Below are positions 43,293 to 51,524 of a DNA stretch of 64,000 bases, piece by piece (within the stretch, counting starts at the first letter, position 1; the number at the start of each line of letters is the position of its first letter). Under the pieces are notes generated by a model. The model did not search any database, was not told the DNA's origin, and was given only the letters and a program-made list of their open reading frames with translations. Both the position numbers and the translations under genes were made by a program. Origin of the DNA: Luteolibacter luteus (GTDB lineage: Bacteria; Verrucomicrobiota; Verrucomicrobiia; Verrucomicrobiales; Akkermansiaceae); NCBI RefSeq assembly GCF_012913485.1, contig NZ_CP051774.1, forward strand, positions 682,001-746,000, read 5' to 3'.

Positions 43293-45434
43293 ATGTCTAG
43301 TCCTGTTCAAATTCTCCATGCCGACCGCATTCCTTCCACCGGTTGCATCGTCATCCCGGGCCGTCTGGGCCCTCAGGAACTCACTCACCTTGAAAAACTT
43401 TTCGCAGGCAGGAAGATCAATTGGCTGATCGAGGAGCACTCGAAAATCGATCCCGCGATCATGGCTCACCTGGAGCGATCCGGCTCCGGTGCCGCTTTCT
43501 CGGAGGACGAGCCAAACCCGGCAGCCGCCGGCGAGCACATGAAGCCGGTGCTGGAAAATGGCGGCGTGCTCATTTTCGTCCCTGGTCGTTCCGTGGCCCG
43601 CGCCGCGATCCCCTGCCACATCCCGGGTAAAACCCTGCGGACCCTCTGCTCCTTCGGCCTGCCCGTCCTGCCGATCAATATCGACTACCCGCGCGAAGCC
43701 TGCCTCAGCATCGAGAAGCCGGGCTCCATGCCGCACGCTGTGATCTCCGTGGCGAAGGAAATCCCGGCGAAGGACGCTTGCCCGGCTCTCTATCGCGAGC
43801 GCTTGCAGGAATTGGTGGAGGAATCCTTTTCCCGCCGTCCGCTGCTCAAGACCTCGCTTGGCACCGCCCTCCTCCACGGCCTGAAGAAAAACAGCCGGAA
43901 CAAGCTCCATGACGGCTCGGATGATTCGAGCATCGGCTACGATCGCATCTTGGGTGCCGCACTCGTCTTCTCGAAGTTTATCCGCGAGTCCACCGACAAT
44001 CCGCGCATCGGCATCATCCTACCGCCGGGCAAGGCGGGCCTGATCGCAAACTTCGCCGCCATCTTCGCCGGCAAGACGCCGGTCAATTTCAACTTCACCG
44101 CGGGCCATGAAGCGATCCGCTCCGCGATGCGCCAGTCAGGCGTCGACCGCTACATCACGGCGGATCCCTTTGTCCGGAAGCTGGCTTCCTTCCCGTGGCC
44201 ACCGAACCGCGATCTCATCTTCATCGAGCGCACCCTGCCTTCGCTGAAGAAGAAGATCGTGACCTGGACCATCCTCGGCAAGTTGCTGCCGGCCTCGATG
44301 CTGACCACGATGTTCCGCCTTGGTCAGAAGAAGAACAATGACGAGGCCATCCTGCTCTTCACCTCCGGTTCCTCCGGCGAGCCGAAGGGAGTCCCGCTCA
44401 CCCATCGCAACGTGCTCGGCAATGTCTGCCAGTTCGGCACACGCCTCAATCTTGAGTCCGGTGCCGCCATCCTCGGCTGCCTGCCGCTCTTCCACTCCTT
44501 CGGCTGCACCGTCACGCTCTGGTATCCGATCATCGAGGGCATCGATCTGGTCACCTACCCGAATCCGCTCGAAACGAAACGCCTTGCGGAGCTCATCGCC
44601 CAGCGCGGCGTGAATGTGCTCCTCGCCACGCCGACTTTCCTGCGCGGCTACATGAAGCGTGTCGAGCCGGAGCAGTTGAAGTCTCTGCAACTGGTCGTGA
44701 CCGGAGCGGAAAAACTGCCGGACAATCTCGCGGAGTCTTTCCAAGAGCGCTTCGGCATTCCGCCGCAGGAAGGCTACGGCCTCACGGAAACCTCTCCAGC
44801 CACCAACGTGAACCTGCCCGATCCTGCACCGGTATCGGATGCCGTGGTGATTCCTTCTTCCCGCCGCGGCTCGGTGGGCCAACTGCTTCCGGGCATCGCC
44901 TTCCGCATGACCGATCCAGCGACCGAGAAGCCGATGATCGGCGACAAGCAAGGCGTGATCTGGTTGAAGGGCGCGAACATCTTCCCCGGCTATCTCAACA
45001 ACGCGAAAAAGTCCGCCGAAGTCCTGACCCAGGACGGCTGGTTCCGCACGGGTGATGTCGGCCGCATCGATGACGACGGCTTCCTCTACATCGAAGGCCG
45101 CATCTCGCGCTTCTCGAAGATCGCCGGCGAAATGGTCCCGCACGAAACCGTCGAAGCCGCCGTGAACAAGGCCCTCGGCCTCGACTCCGAAGCGGAGCGC
45201 AAGATCGCCATCGTCGGCATCCCGGACTCCCAGAAGGGCGAGGCCATCATCCTCCTCTCCACCATTGCCGGCCCCGCCTTGGAGCAAGAGTGCATCGACC
45301 TGCGCTACAAGCTCATGGACGCCGGCTTCCCTTCCCTGTGGTGCCCGAAGGCCATCATCCCCGTCCAGGAGATCCCCGTCCTCGCCTCCGGCAAACTCGA
45401 CCTGAAGGGCTGCGAGGAGCTGGCACAAGGGTAA
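43293..45434 (+). CDS. AMP-binding acyl-CoA/acyl-ACP synthetase with decayed acyltransferase domain
   Basis: A 713-residue cytoplasmic or membrane-associated protein. The C-terminal about 510 residues are an adenylate-forming acyl synthetase: LLFTSGSSGEPKGVPLTHRN (P-loop), EGYGLTETSPATN, GWFRTGDVGRIDDDG and a final ASGKLDLKG Lys. The N-terminal about 200 residues look like the PlsC acyltransferase of E. coli Aas, but the catalytic HX4D is absent and the FPEGR motif reads FVPGR. The protein may thus be a synthetase with a scaffold or ligand-binding N-terminus, perhaps for lysophospholipid recycling by analogy with Aas. I use ATG at 43293. Confidence 0.88.
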   Translation: MSSPVQILHADRIPSTGCIVIPGRLGPQELTHLEKLFAGRKINWLIEEHSKIDPAIMAHLERSGSGAAFSEDEPNPAAAGEHMKPVLENGGVLIFVPGRSVARAAIPCHIPGKTLRTLCSFGLPVLPINIDYPREACLSIEKPGSMPHAVISVAKEIPAKDACPALYRERLQELVEESFSRRPLLKTSLGTALLHGLKKNSRNKLHDGSDDSSIGYDRILGAALVFSKFIRESTDNPRIGIILPPGKAGLIANFAAIFAGKTPVNFNFTAGHEAIRSAMRQSGVDRYITADPFVRKLASFPWPPNRDLIFIERTLPSLKKKIVTWTILGKLLPASMLTTMFRLGQKKNNDEAILLFTSGSSGEPKGVPLTHRNVLGNVCQFGTRLNLESGAAILGCLPLFHSFGCTVTLWYPIIEGIDLVTYPNPLETKRLAELIAQRGVNVLLATPTFLRGYMKRVEPEQLKSLQLVVTGAEKLPDNLAESFQERFGIPPQEGYGLTETSPATNVNLPDPAPVSDAVVIPSSRRGSVGQLLPGIAFRMTDPATEKPMIGDKQGVIWLKGANIFPGYLNNAKKSAEVLTQDGWFRTGDVGRIDDDGFLYIEGRISRFSKIAGEMVPHETVEAAVNKALGLDSEAERKIAIVGIPDSQKGEAIILLSTIAGPALEQECIDLRYKLMDAGFPSLWCPKAIIPVQEIPVLASGKLDLKGCEELAQG

Positions 45435-45466
45435 GCATCAAGTAAGCTCCCTCGGCGCAACTTCAT

Positions 45467-45491
45467 CACCCGCCGTTTTCAGCGGCGGGTG
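45467..45491. terminator. Bidirectional hairpin between convergent genes
   Basis: CACCCGCCG and CGGCGGGTG form a perfect 9-bp stem around a T-rich loop. The right arm includes the stop codon and last codons of the minus-strand gene, and the stem lies 32 nt past the stop of the synthetase gene. Confidence 0.6.
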
Positions 45492-45919
45492 AGTTCGCGG
45501 GAAGCAAGCTTGCCGCCCAAGGTCACAACGAACCATTCGGCCGGCTTCTTGCCGAAACTGACGACGTAGAACCACAGGGAGACCTTCTCGCCTAGCCTCT
45601 CTTGCATGTCCTTGGCTTCCGCAGGGTATTGGAGAACCACTTTCAGCTTTGCGGGATCCGAGACATGGACCCCTTGCGCCACTGCCGCTTGCTTGGCGAT
45701 CTCGACCGCTTGATTCCGGGAGAGCGGTGGAGCAACCCCGGCCTCCGGGCTCCAATAAGCCGTTTGGGCTAGTTCCTCCCCTGAAACTTTGAAGTATGCC
45801 CAATCGAAGACCTTTGGATCCTCGATGGAGTTAACCCCGGACGAATAAAGCGTCCAATCTTTCGCCTGCACACCCGGGACAAGAGCCAGCAACAAAACAG
45901 CGATCCGCACGGCTTTCAT
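45479..45919 (-). CDS. Small exported protein of unknown function
   Basis: A 146-residue exported protein. MKAVRIAVLLLALVPGVQA is a signal peptide. The mature part has a helix (RNQAVEIAKQAAVAQGV) and a beta strand pair ending LWFYVVSFGKKPAEWFVVTL, resembling a small periplasmic PepSY-like or cystatin-like fold. The ATG overlaps the stop codon of the gene upstream by one base (TGATG), so translation is coupled to it. No family identified. Confidence 0.83.
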   Translation of the reverse strand: MKAVRIAVLLLALVPGVQAKDWTLYSSGVNSIEDPKVFDWAYFKVSGEELAQTAYWSPEAGVAPPLSRNQAVEIAKQAAVAQGVHVSDPAKLKVVLQYPAEAKDMQERLGEKVSLWFYVVSFGKKPAEWFVVTLGGKLASRELTRR

Positions 45920-46899
45920 CAGTATCCGTCCTCCCTTTCGGCTTTCACCAGCTTCCCGTCCGCCAGCACGTGGAGATAGACCTCCCTGCTGCTTGAGCCG
46001 CCCTTCGGGGACATCGCAGCACCCCATAACTGCTCGGCCTTCCGCACCCCATCGCTTTTGATGTGGAAGACCGCGCGGTAAGCGGTCGGCCTGGGTTCCT
46101 CCGACGGATCCGCTGGGATCGAATGATAAGAACGTGGGCCTGCCACTGGGGCGGGAGCCCTCTCTTCCGTGAAAGAAAGGAGCTTCCACTGTTTTCCATC
46201 CAGCTTTTCCGCGACCTCCCGAACACAGGTGGCCAGCGCTTCTTCAAAATTCCCTTCCGCCGCTGCCGCCGCCACATAGCGCTCACCGGAAACCACCACT
46301 TGATAGGCGTGATTTGTGCCGCCCCATTCCAATCCGTCGATGGTGACGATATCAGGATACATGCGGGCCTTCCCCGTTTTGACACGTTCCAAGTATTCAA
46401 GATCCGCAGCACCGAGTTGCGCGGGCGAAAAGTTTGCCACGGAATTCCCGGCCAGCAGGGAAACCCGGTCATCAGTCAGATTGATAAGCTGTGCTTCTAC
46501 CTTCTTGCCGGGGGCGTGCTGCCACTCACGGGCCTCGCCTAGCCAATATTGCCCGATCTTGCGATCCTCCGCGGAAACCTTCCCGGACGGAAAGTCAGGA
46601 TGCATCCCCAGCCCCGCCGTGGAGACGAGTTGCGAGGCCCCGCTCTTCAAGGCTCGGATCGCGTCTTGTTCTTCCGGCGCGAAGAGACCCGGCTCCATGT
46701 ATCCGGCGGCCCCGATTTTCCCCTGAAACAGGATCCCGCTACCTTCGAACTTCACGAATCGCAGCCGCTGCATGCTTCCGTCCGCCATCTTCCACGGGCG
46801 GCTTCCGGTCGTCAGCAGTACCGGCTTGTTCTCCCCACTCGCCCAAGGGGCTGAGATGAAGCACAAAGCCAACGTAGCGATCCATGCACGAACGTTCAC
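45919..46899 (-). CDS. Exported protein of unknown function, coupled upstream gene
   Basis: A 326-residue exported protein. The signal peptide covers about 1-22 (NVRAWIATLALCFISAPWAS). The N-terminal half has short beta-rich segments (RLRFVKFEGSGILFQGKIGA) and the C-terminal half another beta-rich stretch ending DGKLVKAEREDGY. No known domain is visible. Its stop codon overlaps the start of the next gene, and both products are secreted, so they likely work together. The start codon is GTG at 46899. Confidence 0.83.
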   Translation of the reverse strand: MNVRAWIATLALCFISAPWASGENKPVLLTTGSRPWKMADGSMQRLRFVKFEGSGILFQGKIGAAGYMEPGLFAPEEQDAIRALKSGASQLVSTAGLGMHPDFPSGKVSAEDRKIGQYWLGEAREWQHAPGKKVEAQLINLTDDRVSLLAGNSVANFSPAQLGAADLEYLERVKTGKARMYPDIVTIDGLEWGGTNHAYQVVVSGERYVAAAAAEGNFEEALATCVREVAEKLDGKQWKLLSFTEERAPAPVAGPRSYHSIPADPSEEPRPTAYRAVFHIKSDGVRKAEQLWGAAMSPKGGSSSREVYLHVLADGKLVKAEREDGY

Positions 46900-46951
46900 A
46901 CTATCCAGCTAACGTCCTCACCTCGCGGGGTCAAGAAAGCTGCGGAGAACC

Positions 46952-47332
46952 TCAGCTCACGATAATCGCCCCCTTCAGCTCGCTCCAGATATACACGGCA
47001 TCACCCCCGCGCTCCTCGCGCTTCTCCCAGGTGAACCACCCGTAGGTCTCGTTCCAGTAGAAATCATAGATCCGCATCCGCCGGACGGTCCGTCCGTCTT
47101 CCCACACCGGATGAACCGCCACCACACGGCGGACGTGCGTCGCTTCAAAAGGCCCGGCCTTTCCCGTGCCATCCACGATCAAGGCGATCTCGACCCGCGA
47201 CTGGTGGCCAGCCACCAACAGATCAATCAATTTGACCGCCGCCTGCGGATCCAAGTCGTGGCTCGGTTCAGCGGCGAAACAAGTTCCGGCCGCCAGCACG
47301 GCAGCCCCTAGCAGGGAACGGAGGGAATGCAT
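46952..47332 (-). CDS. Small exported protein of unknown function
   Basis: A 126-residue protein with a clear signal peptide (HSLRSLLGAAVLAAGTCFAA). The mature part is compact and aromatic-rich (MRIYDFYWNETYGWFTWE), probably beta-stranded. I start at ATG 47332; the longer frame (to 47614) would add 94 residues that contain no signal peptide and look non-coding. It lies 52 nt upstream of the two coupled exported genes, possibly in the same transcript. Confidence 0.78.
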   Translation of the reverse strand: MHSLRSLLGAAVLAAGTCFAAEPSHDLDPQAAVKLIDLLVAGHQSRVEIALIVDGTGKAGPFEATHVRRVVAVHPVWEDGRTVRRMRIYDFYWNETYGWFTWEKREERGGDAVYIWSELKGAIIVS

Positions 47333-47483
47333 CGTGCGTGGGACGCACCACCTGCCGCGGCTATTCAGAAATCTTCGGGCCTCCCCACCTTTTTCCTGAA
47401 GAATCTCGACCCCGGCTAGAAAGGTTAACCGGAGAGACACTCTCATCTTCATCGCATTCATCCAATCCATCCCGGCCCCATCT

Positions 47484-47522
47484 TCCTGATCTGCCTCCAT
47501 CCGCTTTCGTCCGCGGTTGAAT
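47484..47522 (+). repeat. Imperfect period-10 array ending GCGGTTGA
   Basis: Three decamers starting at 47491, 47501 and 47511 (CTGCCTCCAT, CCGCTTTCGT, CCGCGGTTGA) resemble the array at 26278-26311: same 10-nt period and a similar end. It lies upstream of the DUF1080 gene. Confidence 0.45.
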
Positions 47523-47636
47523 CCTCCCGGAACCCGAATCTTTCCTACCCGATCCGCCGGTTCTGCCGATCCTCCTTGCCGCCAGCAAAGGCACTGCAAC
47601 AAAGTGACCACCATCCGCGTTACTCACTTACCTATC

Positions 47637-48407
47637 ATGAAACCGATGCTTCGCACCGCCACTCTCGCCGCCCTGCTCATCTCCTGCGCCGCGGGCCAGG
47701 ATGAAAAATGGACCTCCATCTTCAATGGCAAGGACCTCGATGGCTGGACCCCGAAGATCCGCGGCCACGCCCTCGGCGAGGATCCGAACAAGACCTTCGT
47801 CGTGAAGGATGGCGCCATCACGGTGAATTATGAGAAATACGCCGATTGGGGCGATGCCTTCGGCCACCTCTTCTACAAAACGAAGTACTCCAGCTACCGC
47901 ATCCGCCTCGAGTATCGCTTCACCGGCGATCAGGTGAAGGGCGGCCCCGGTTGGGCCACTCAGAACTCCGGGATCATGCTGCACTCCCAGGATCCGAAGA
48001 CCATGGGCCAGGACCAGGATTTCCCCTGTTCGCTAGAGTTCCAACTTCTTGGCAAGGGCAACGGCGTGAAGACCACCGGAAATCTCTGCACCCCGGGCAC
48101 CTACATCACCCTCGATGGCAAGGTGAACAAGACCCACTGCATGAACTCCAAATGCCCCACCCTCCCGCTCGGCGAGTGGGTGAAGGCCGAAGCCGAAGTC
48201 CACGGCGGCAAGCTGGTGAAGCACCTCATCAACGGCCAAGAGGTCATGCAATACAGCGATCTCAAGCTCGATGAAAGCGACAGCAATGCGAAGCCTCTCA
48301 TCGAGATCCAGGGCAATAACAACCTCACCGAAGGCTACATCAGCCTTCAATCGGAGAGCCACCCCGTGGAGTTCAAGAACATCGAGGTGATGGAGTTGAA
48401 GGACTGA
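47637..48407 (+). CDS. DUF1080 (3-keto-disaccharide hydrolase-like) exported protein
   Basis: A 256-residue exported protein. After a signal peptide (about 1-20, LRTATLAALLISCAAGQ) it opens with WTSIFNGKDLDGWTPKIRG, the DUF1080 hallmark. SGIMLHSQDP and CSLEFQLLGKG are in the middle, and GYISLQSESHPVEFKNIEV near the end; these are conserved in the family. DUF1080 proteins have a concanavalin-like fold and some hydrolyse 3-keto-glycosides; they are very abundant in Planctomycetota and Verrucomicrobiota. The likely role here is extracellular glycan processing. A GC-rich hairpin follows the stop. Confidence 0.93.
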   Translation: MKPMLRTATLAALLISCAAGQDEKWTSIFNGKDLDGWTPKIRGHALGEDPNKTFVVKDGAITVNYEKYADWGDAFGHLFYKTKYSSYRIRLEYRFTGDQVKGGPGWATQNSGIMLHSQDPKTMGQDQDFPCSLEFQLLGKGNGVKTTGNLCTPGTYITLDGKVNKTHCMNSKCPTLPLGEWVKAEAEVHGGKLVKHLINGQEVMQYSDLKLDESDSNAKPLIEIQGNNNLTEGYISLQSESHPVEFKNIEVMELKD

Positions 48408-48423
48408 TTTTCCTCTCAAACGT

Positions 48424-48448
48424 CGCGGGCTGGAAGCACCGGCCCGCG
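48424..48448 (+). terminator. GC-rich hairpin after the DUF1080 gene
   Basis: CGCGGGC and GCCCGCG form a 7-bp stem 17 nt after the stop codon. No T tract follows, so it may need Rho. Confidence 0.4.
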
Positions 48449-48465
48449 GTAGATTCCCGCACTGG

Positions 48466-48996
48466 ATGCTTTCGGAAGCGAGAACATGGCAAGCACTCCC
48501 ACTCGCCGCCCTGCAGCCTGAGCTGGGACCCTTTGAAGATTGGGTTCTCTGCGGCGGCCACTCGGTATCCCTGCTCACCGGCCGGGATGAGCGATCACAC
48601 GGCGATACGGATATCGGAGTCCTGAGGTCGCAGCTCTGTGAGTGTCTGAGCGTCTTCCATCCCTCTCGCGTCTTCCTTTGCCTGGATGGCCAGCATCACC
48701 CATGGGACGGCGTCGATGTCCCTGACGAGGTCCACGACATCTGGATCGCCAGCGATGATCTCGAGCACTGGGTGCTACAGATCATGGTCTTCGACGACGA
48801 AGGAGACACCGTGATCTATCGCCGCGACCCGCGGATCCATTGGCCCTTGGAAAACCACTTCACCGTCATCAACGGAGTCAGGGTGCTGAATCCATTGGTC
48901 ACCTTCCTCTTCAAGGCGAATCAAATGAAGCTCGCGGACAAGGACGCGCAGGACCTCAGCGCCATGATCGCTCGTCTCAAGCTTGAATCGGAATAG
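48466..48996 (+). CDS. Nucleotidyltransferase-fold protein (LinB/aminoglycoside-type)
   Basis: A 176-residue cytoplasmic protein. FEDWVLCGGHSVSLLTGRDE followed by RSHGDTDIGVL is a pol-beta-like nucleotidyltransferase signature, with GG...S/GR and the D-x-D (DTDI) metal ligands, similar to LinB-type lincosamide or aminoglycoside nucleotidyltransferases. HDIWIASDD and YRRDPRIHWPLE are further strands. The length suits a minimal single-domain enzyme. Whether it modifies a drug, a tRNA or a protein is unknown. Confidence 0.72.
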   Translation: MLSEARTWQALPLAALQPELGPFEDWVLCGGHSVSLLTGRDERSHGDTDIGVLRSQLCECLSVFHPSRVFLCLDGQHHPWDGVDVPDEVHDIWIASDDLEHWVLQIMVFDDEGDTVIYRRDPRIHWPLENHFTVINGVRVLNPLVTFLFKANQMKLADKDAQDLSAMIARLKLESE

Positions 48997-49376
48997 GATA
49001 CAAATGTTTAGCCCCCTTATCGCATGAAGGCCCACCTAAAGGACGATAGCCCTCCGGAGTCATGCCGCTAAACCTGCGGCGGGCGCTCCACTGGCAGTAG
49101 AAGCCTTTCTTTGCATCTGAGAAATTCCCTCCAAGATGCTTCCTACCCGCTCCTCCTCGACCATAACCGGATTCGCCGTTTCGACATTGAATCCTGGAAG
49201 TTCGATGTCCGGTCTTCTCCTTCCTTCCCGCCTGTTATTTCCCCTGTTTTATCAGGCGGAACAGGCTGCAAATTTCCGGGGTTTCCACGCTCCACTGCGG
49301 CAACAAAAACCGGAATCCGCACTTTACCGCAAATCGCTTGCAAATGCGACCCTCCTGCGCGAAGGATTTCTCGTCG
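48997..49376. other. 380-nt intergenic gap upstream of the metal ABC operon
   Basis: No convincing gene. It contains the 12-mer CTGGCAGTAGAA at 49091-49102 and copy B of the nested inverted repeat at 49229-49266, in the same order and spacing as upstream of dnaX. Confidence 0.5.
49229..49266 (+). repeat. Nested inverted-repeat element, copy B (upstream of metal ABC operon)
   Basis: CGCCTG (49229-49234) pairs with CAGGCG (49253-49258), and CCTGTT (49243-49248) with AACAGG (49260-49265), the same crossed layout as copy A at 28368-28405. It is 33/38 identical to copy A, but the outer stem is shorter because two positions differ. It lies 110 nt before the first gene of the operon. Confidence 0.65.
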
Positions 49377-49808
49377 ATGCGCGGCTCACCTCTGCTCCGA
49401 ACCTTGATCGTCCTTGCCGCGCTGCTGGTTACAGGACTCGCCTTATCGCGTCTGACCATGGCGCGCCCCTCCCCCTCTACCAGCGCGGCCAAGCAGGAAA
49501 CGAAGGCCGCTCCGGAACCGGCCCTCGCCAAGACCACCTTCGAATTGATCCTTTCCGGCACCGCGAAGGAGGTCTCCCTCGATGCCGGTGCGGCCACGGT
49601 GACGAAAACCGACACTGCCGGGCCCATCAGTGGCAGCTTGGAGCTTTCCGGGGAATCACCGGTCGTCTCGCTACGCGTGACTTGGAAAGACGAAGCGCCC
49701 GGCCATCGCTTCGCCATGCTACGCTTGGAAGTCCCGGGCAAGGACACGCTGGAACACGTCTTCACCGCCCCCGGTGAGATCGATGACATTTGGGAACCGC
49801 TGCCATGA
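49377..49808 (+). CDS. Small membrane-anchored protein, first gene of metal ABC operon
   Basis: A 143-residue protein. An N-terminal membrane helix (PLLRTLIVLAALLVTGLALS) is followed by a Ser/Ala/Pro-rich linker and a beta-sandwich-like domain with regular strands (FELILSGTAKEVSLDAGAAT, VVSLRVTWKDEAPG). It is not a ZnuA-type solute-binding protein. The stop overlaps the ABC ATPase start by 4 nt (ATGA), so it is translationally coupled to the transporter and probably acts with it. Function unknown. Confidence 0.8.
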   Translation: MRGSPLLRTLIVLAALLVTGLALSRLTMARPSPSTSAAKQETKAAPEPALAKTTFELILSGTAKEVSLDAGAATVTKTDTAGPISGSLELSGESPVVSLRVTWKDEAPGHRFAMLRLEVPGKDTLEHVFTAPGEIDDIWEPLP

Positions 49809-50602
49809 GCCACGAGCACCACGATTGCTGCGCCCATCATTCCCAGCATCATGAGCTGGTGATCGACTCGCTGCGTGTCCACTACCGGAACACGCTGGCG
49901 CTCGATGACGTCTCCTTCGCGACCTCCTGCGGCAATCGCGTCGCCTTGGTGGGTCCGAACGGTGCAGGCAAGAGCACTCTCCTCAAGGCCATCGCCGGAC
50001 TCGTCCCGCGCAGCGCAGGCAGCATTCGCTGGCGCGGTGCCGCCGTGAAGAAGTGGTCCCGCGAATTCGCCTACCTCCCCCAGCGCGAGGAGGTCGATTG
50101 GTCCTTCCCGATCACTGTGCGGGGTCTGGTCGAAATGGGACGTTATCCCCAAACCGGACTCTTCGGTCGTTTCCGCGCGGAAGATGACGCTGCGGTCGAC
50201 AAGGCCTTGGCTTCGCTTGATCTCGTCGATCTGCAGCATCGCCAGATCCGCGAGCTCTCCGGCGGGCAACAGCAGCGTGCCTTCCTCGCCCGCGCCCTCG
50301 CCCAGGAAGCCCACGTGCTTCTTCTTGATGAGCCCTTCACCGGTCTTGATCGCAATGCCTCGAAGCAACTCGGCGAGTTGCTCGAGCGGCTTTCGCACGA
50401 AGGACGTCTGGTGATTGCTTCACACCACGATCTCAATTCGGCCCCCCGCTTGTTCGATGAAGCCCTGCTGCTGAAGACCCGTCCGATCTCCTTCGGTGCC
50501 GCGTCCGAAGTGCTTTCGCCCAAAAATATCGATCAAGTCTTCGGTCACATCGACGACAGTGAAGAACGCGCCGCGCCGAAGGCCCTGGCGTCCGCCCTCT
50601 GA
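49805..50602 (+). CDS. Metal ABC transporter ATP-binding protein
   Basis: A 265-residue ATPase of the zinc/manganese/iron ABC type. The N-terminus is His/Cys-rich (SHEHHDCCAHHSQHHE), a likely metal-binding tail. Walker A is GPNGAGKST, the signature LSGGQQQR and Walker B VLLLDEPF. FAYLPQREEVDWSFPITV is the Q-loop region typical of ZnuC/MntB-type ATPases. It is coupled to a small membrane protein upstream and followed by the permease. No substrate-binding protein gene is adjacent. Confidence 0.93.
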   Translation: MSHEHHDCCAHHSQHHELVIDSLRVHYRNTLALDDVSFATSCGNRVALVGPNGAGKSTLLKAIAGLVPRSAGSIRWRGAAVKKWSREFAYLPQREEVDWSFPITVRGLVEMGRYPQTGLFGRFRAEDDAAVDKALASLDLVDLQHRQIRELSGGQQQRAFLARALAQEAHVLLLDEPFTGLDRNASKQLGELLERLSHEGRLVIASHHDLNSAPRLFDEALLLKTRPISFGAASEVLSPKNIDQVFGHIDDSEERAAPKALASAL

Positions 50603-50613
50603 CCCTTTCCGCC

Positions 50614-51447
50614 TTGGACCTGCTCTCCAATCCCTTCTACCAGCGCGCCCTCGCCGCAGCCTTGCTGATCGGCTTCGCGAACGGCTTCTTCAGCGGCTTC
50701 GTCGTGCTGCGCCGGAATGCACTTTCGGTCAGCGCGCTCTCGCACACCATGCTGCCCGGGATCACCCTCGGCATCCTGATGACCGGTGCCCTCACCCAGG
50801 TCAGCGGCTTCCTCGGCGCACTCTTCGCCGCGCTGATGGTCGGCTTGGGTTCGGTGGCGATCTCCCGTGGCAACCGAGTCGCCCACGGCACAGCCCTCGC
50901 CGTGATCTACACTTCCGCCTTCGCGGCGGGTGTCGCGATCCTTCCTCTTCTCAACACTCGTCAGGAACTCGAACACTGGCTCTTCGGCGACATCATGGCC
51001 GTGGGCAATGCCGACCTCTGGGTCGCCTTTGGCATCGGTGCGGTCACTCTGGTCATCGCGAACCTGTTGATGCGTCCCCTGCTTCTCACGATGTTCGAGC
51101 CGAACGTCGCCGCCGCCCAAGGCGTGCCCGTAAGAGCAATGCAGTACCTGCTCTTCACGCTGCTGGTCTTGTCTCTCGTCGGCTCCCTTCAAGCGGTGGG
51201 CTGCGTGCTTTCCGTCGGGATGCTCGTCGCACCGGGTGCCACGGTATCACTGCTGACAGATCGAACCTCCGCACTCTTCTGGGGCGGTGGACTCATCGGC
51301 GCCGCGGGTGCCGTGGCAGGTGTCCTCCTTTCTTCTTGGTTCGGCCTTTCGCCGGGACCACTTATCGTAATGCTGCTCGGTGTCCTTTTCCTCGCCGCAT
51401 GGGTCTTCAGCCCTCGCTACGGAGTCATCGCCGCGCGCCGGCGTTAA
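50614..51447 (+). CDS. Metal ABC transporter permease (ZnuB/MntC-like)
   Basis: A 277-residue membrane protein with about eight helices. NGFFSGFVVLRRNALSVSAL, then AHGTALAVIYTSAFAAGV and VGMLVAPGATVSLLT match the ABC-3 family that carries zinc, manganese or iron. It starts with TTG at 50614, 12 nt after the ATPase stop. The C-terminus is a hydrophobic helix and RRR. Together with the ATPase it forms the transporter core; the binding protein must be encoded elsewhere or be replaced by the small protein. Confidence 0.92.
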   Translation: MDLLSNPFYQRALAAALLIGFANGFFSGFVVLRRNALSVSALSHTMLPGITLGILMTGALTQVSGFLGALFAALMVGLGSVAISRGNRVAHGTALAVIYTSAFAAGVAILPLLNTRQELEHWLFGDIMAVGNADLWVAFGIGAVTLVIANLLMRPLLLTMFEPNVAAAQGVPVRAMQYLLFTLLVLSLVGSLQAVGCVLSVGMLVAPGATVSLLTDRTSALFWGGGLIGAAGAVAGVLLSSWFGLSPGPLIVMLLGVLFLAAWVFSPRYGVIAARRR

Positions 51448-51465
51448 GCAGATCGATCTGAAGCA

Positions 51466-51495
51466 CGAAGGGCCGACCTCCCGGTCGCCCCTTCG
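51466..51495. terminator. Bidirectional hairpin between convergent genes
   Basis: CGAAGGG, C, CGACC and the mirror GGTCG, C, CCCTTCG form a 12-bp stem with one mismatch and a TCCC loop, between the permease and the autotransporter-repeat gene. Confidence 0.65.
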
Positions 51496-51524
51496 ATGAC
51501 TCAACGGGTTCTTCCTTCGCTGCC

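Noticed and set aside
48997-49110. Structured RNA or tRNA after the nucleotidyltransferase gene
   Set aside because: Some GC-rich palindromic words are present, but no cloverleaf, no T-loop consensus and no conserved RNA motif.
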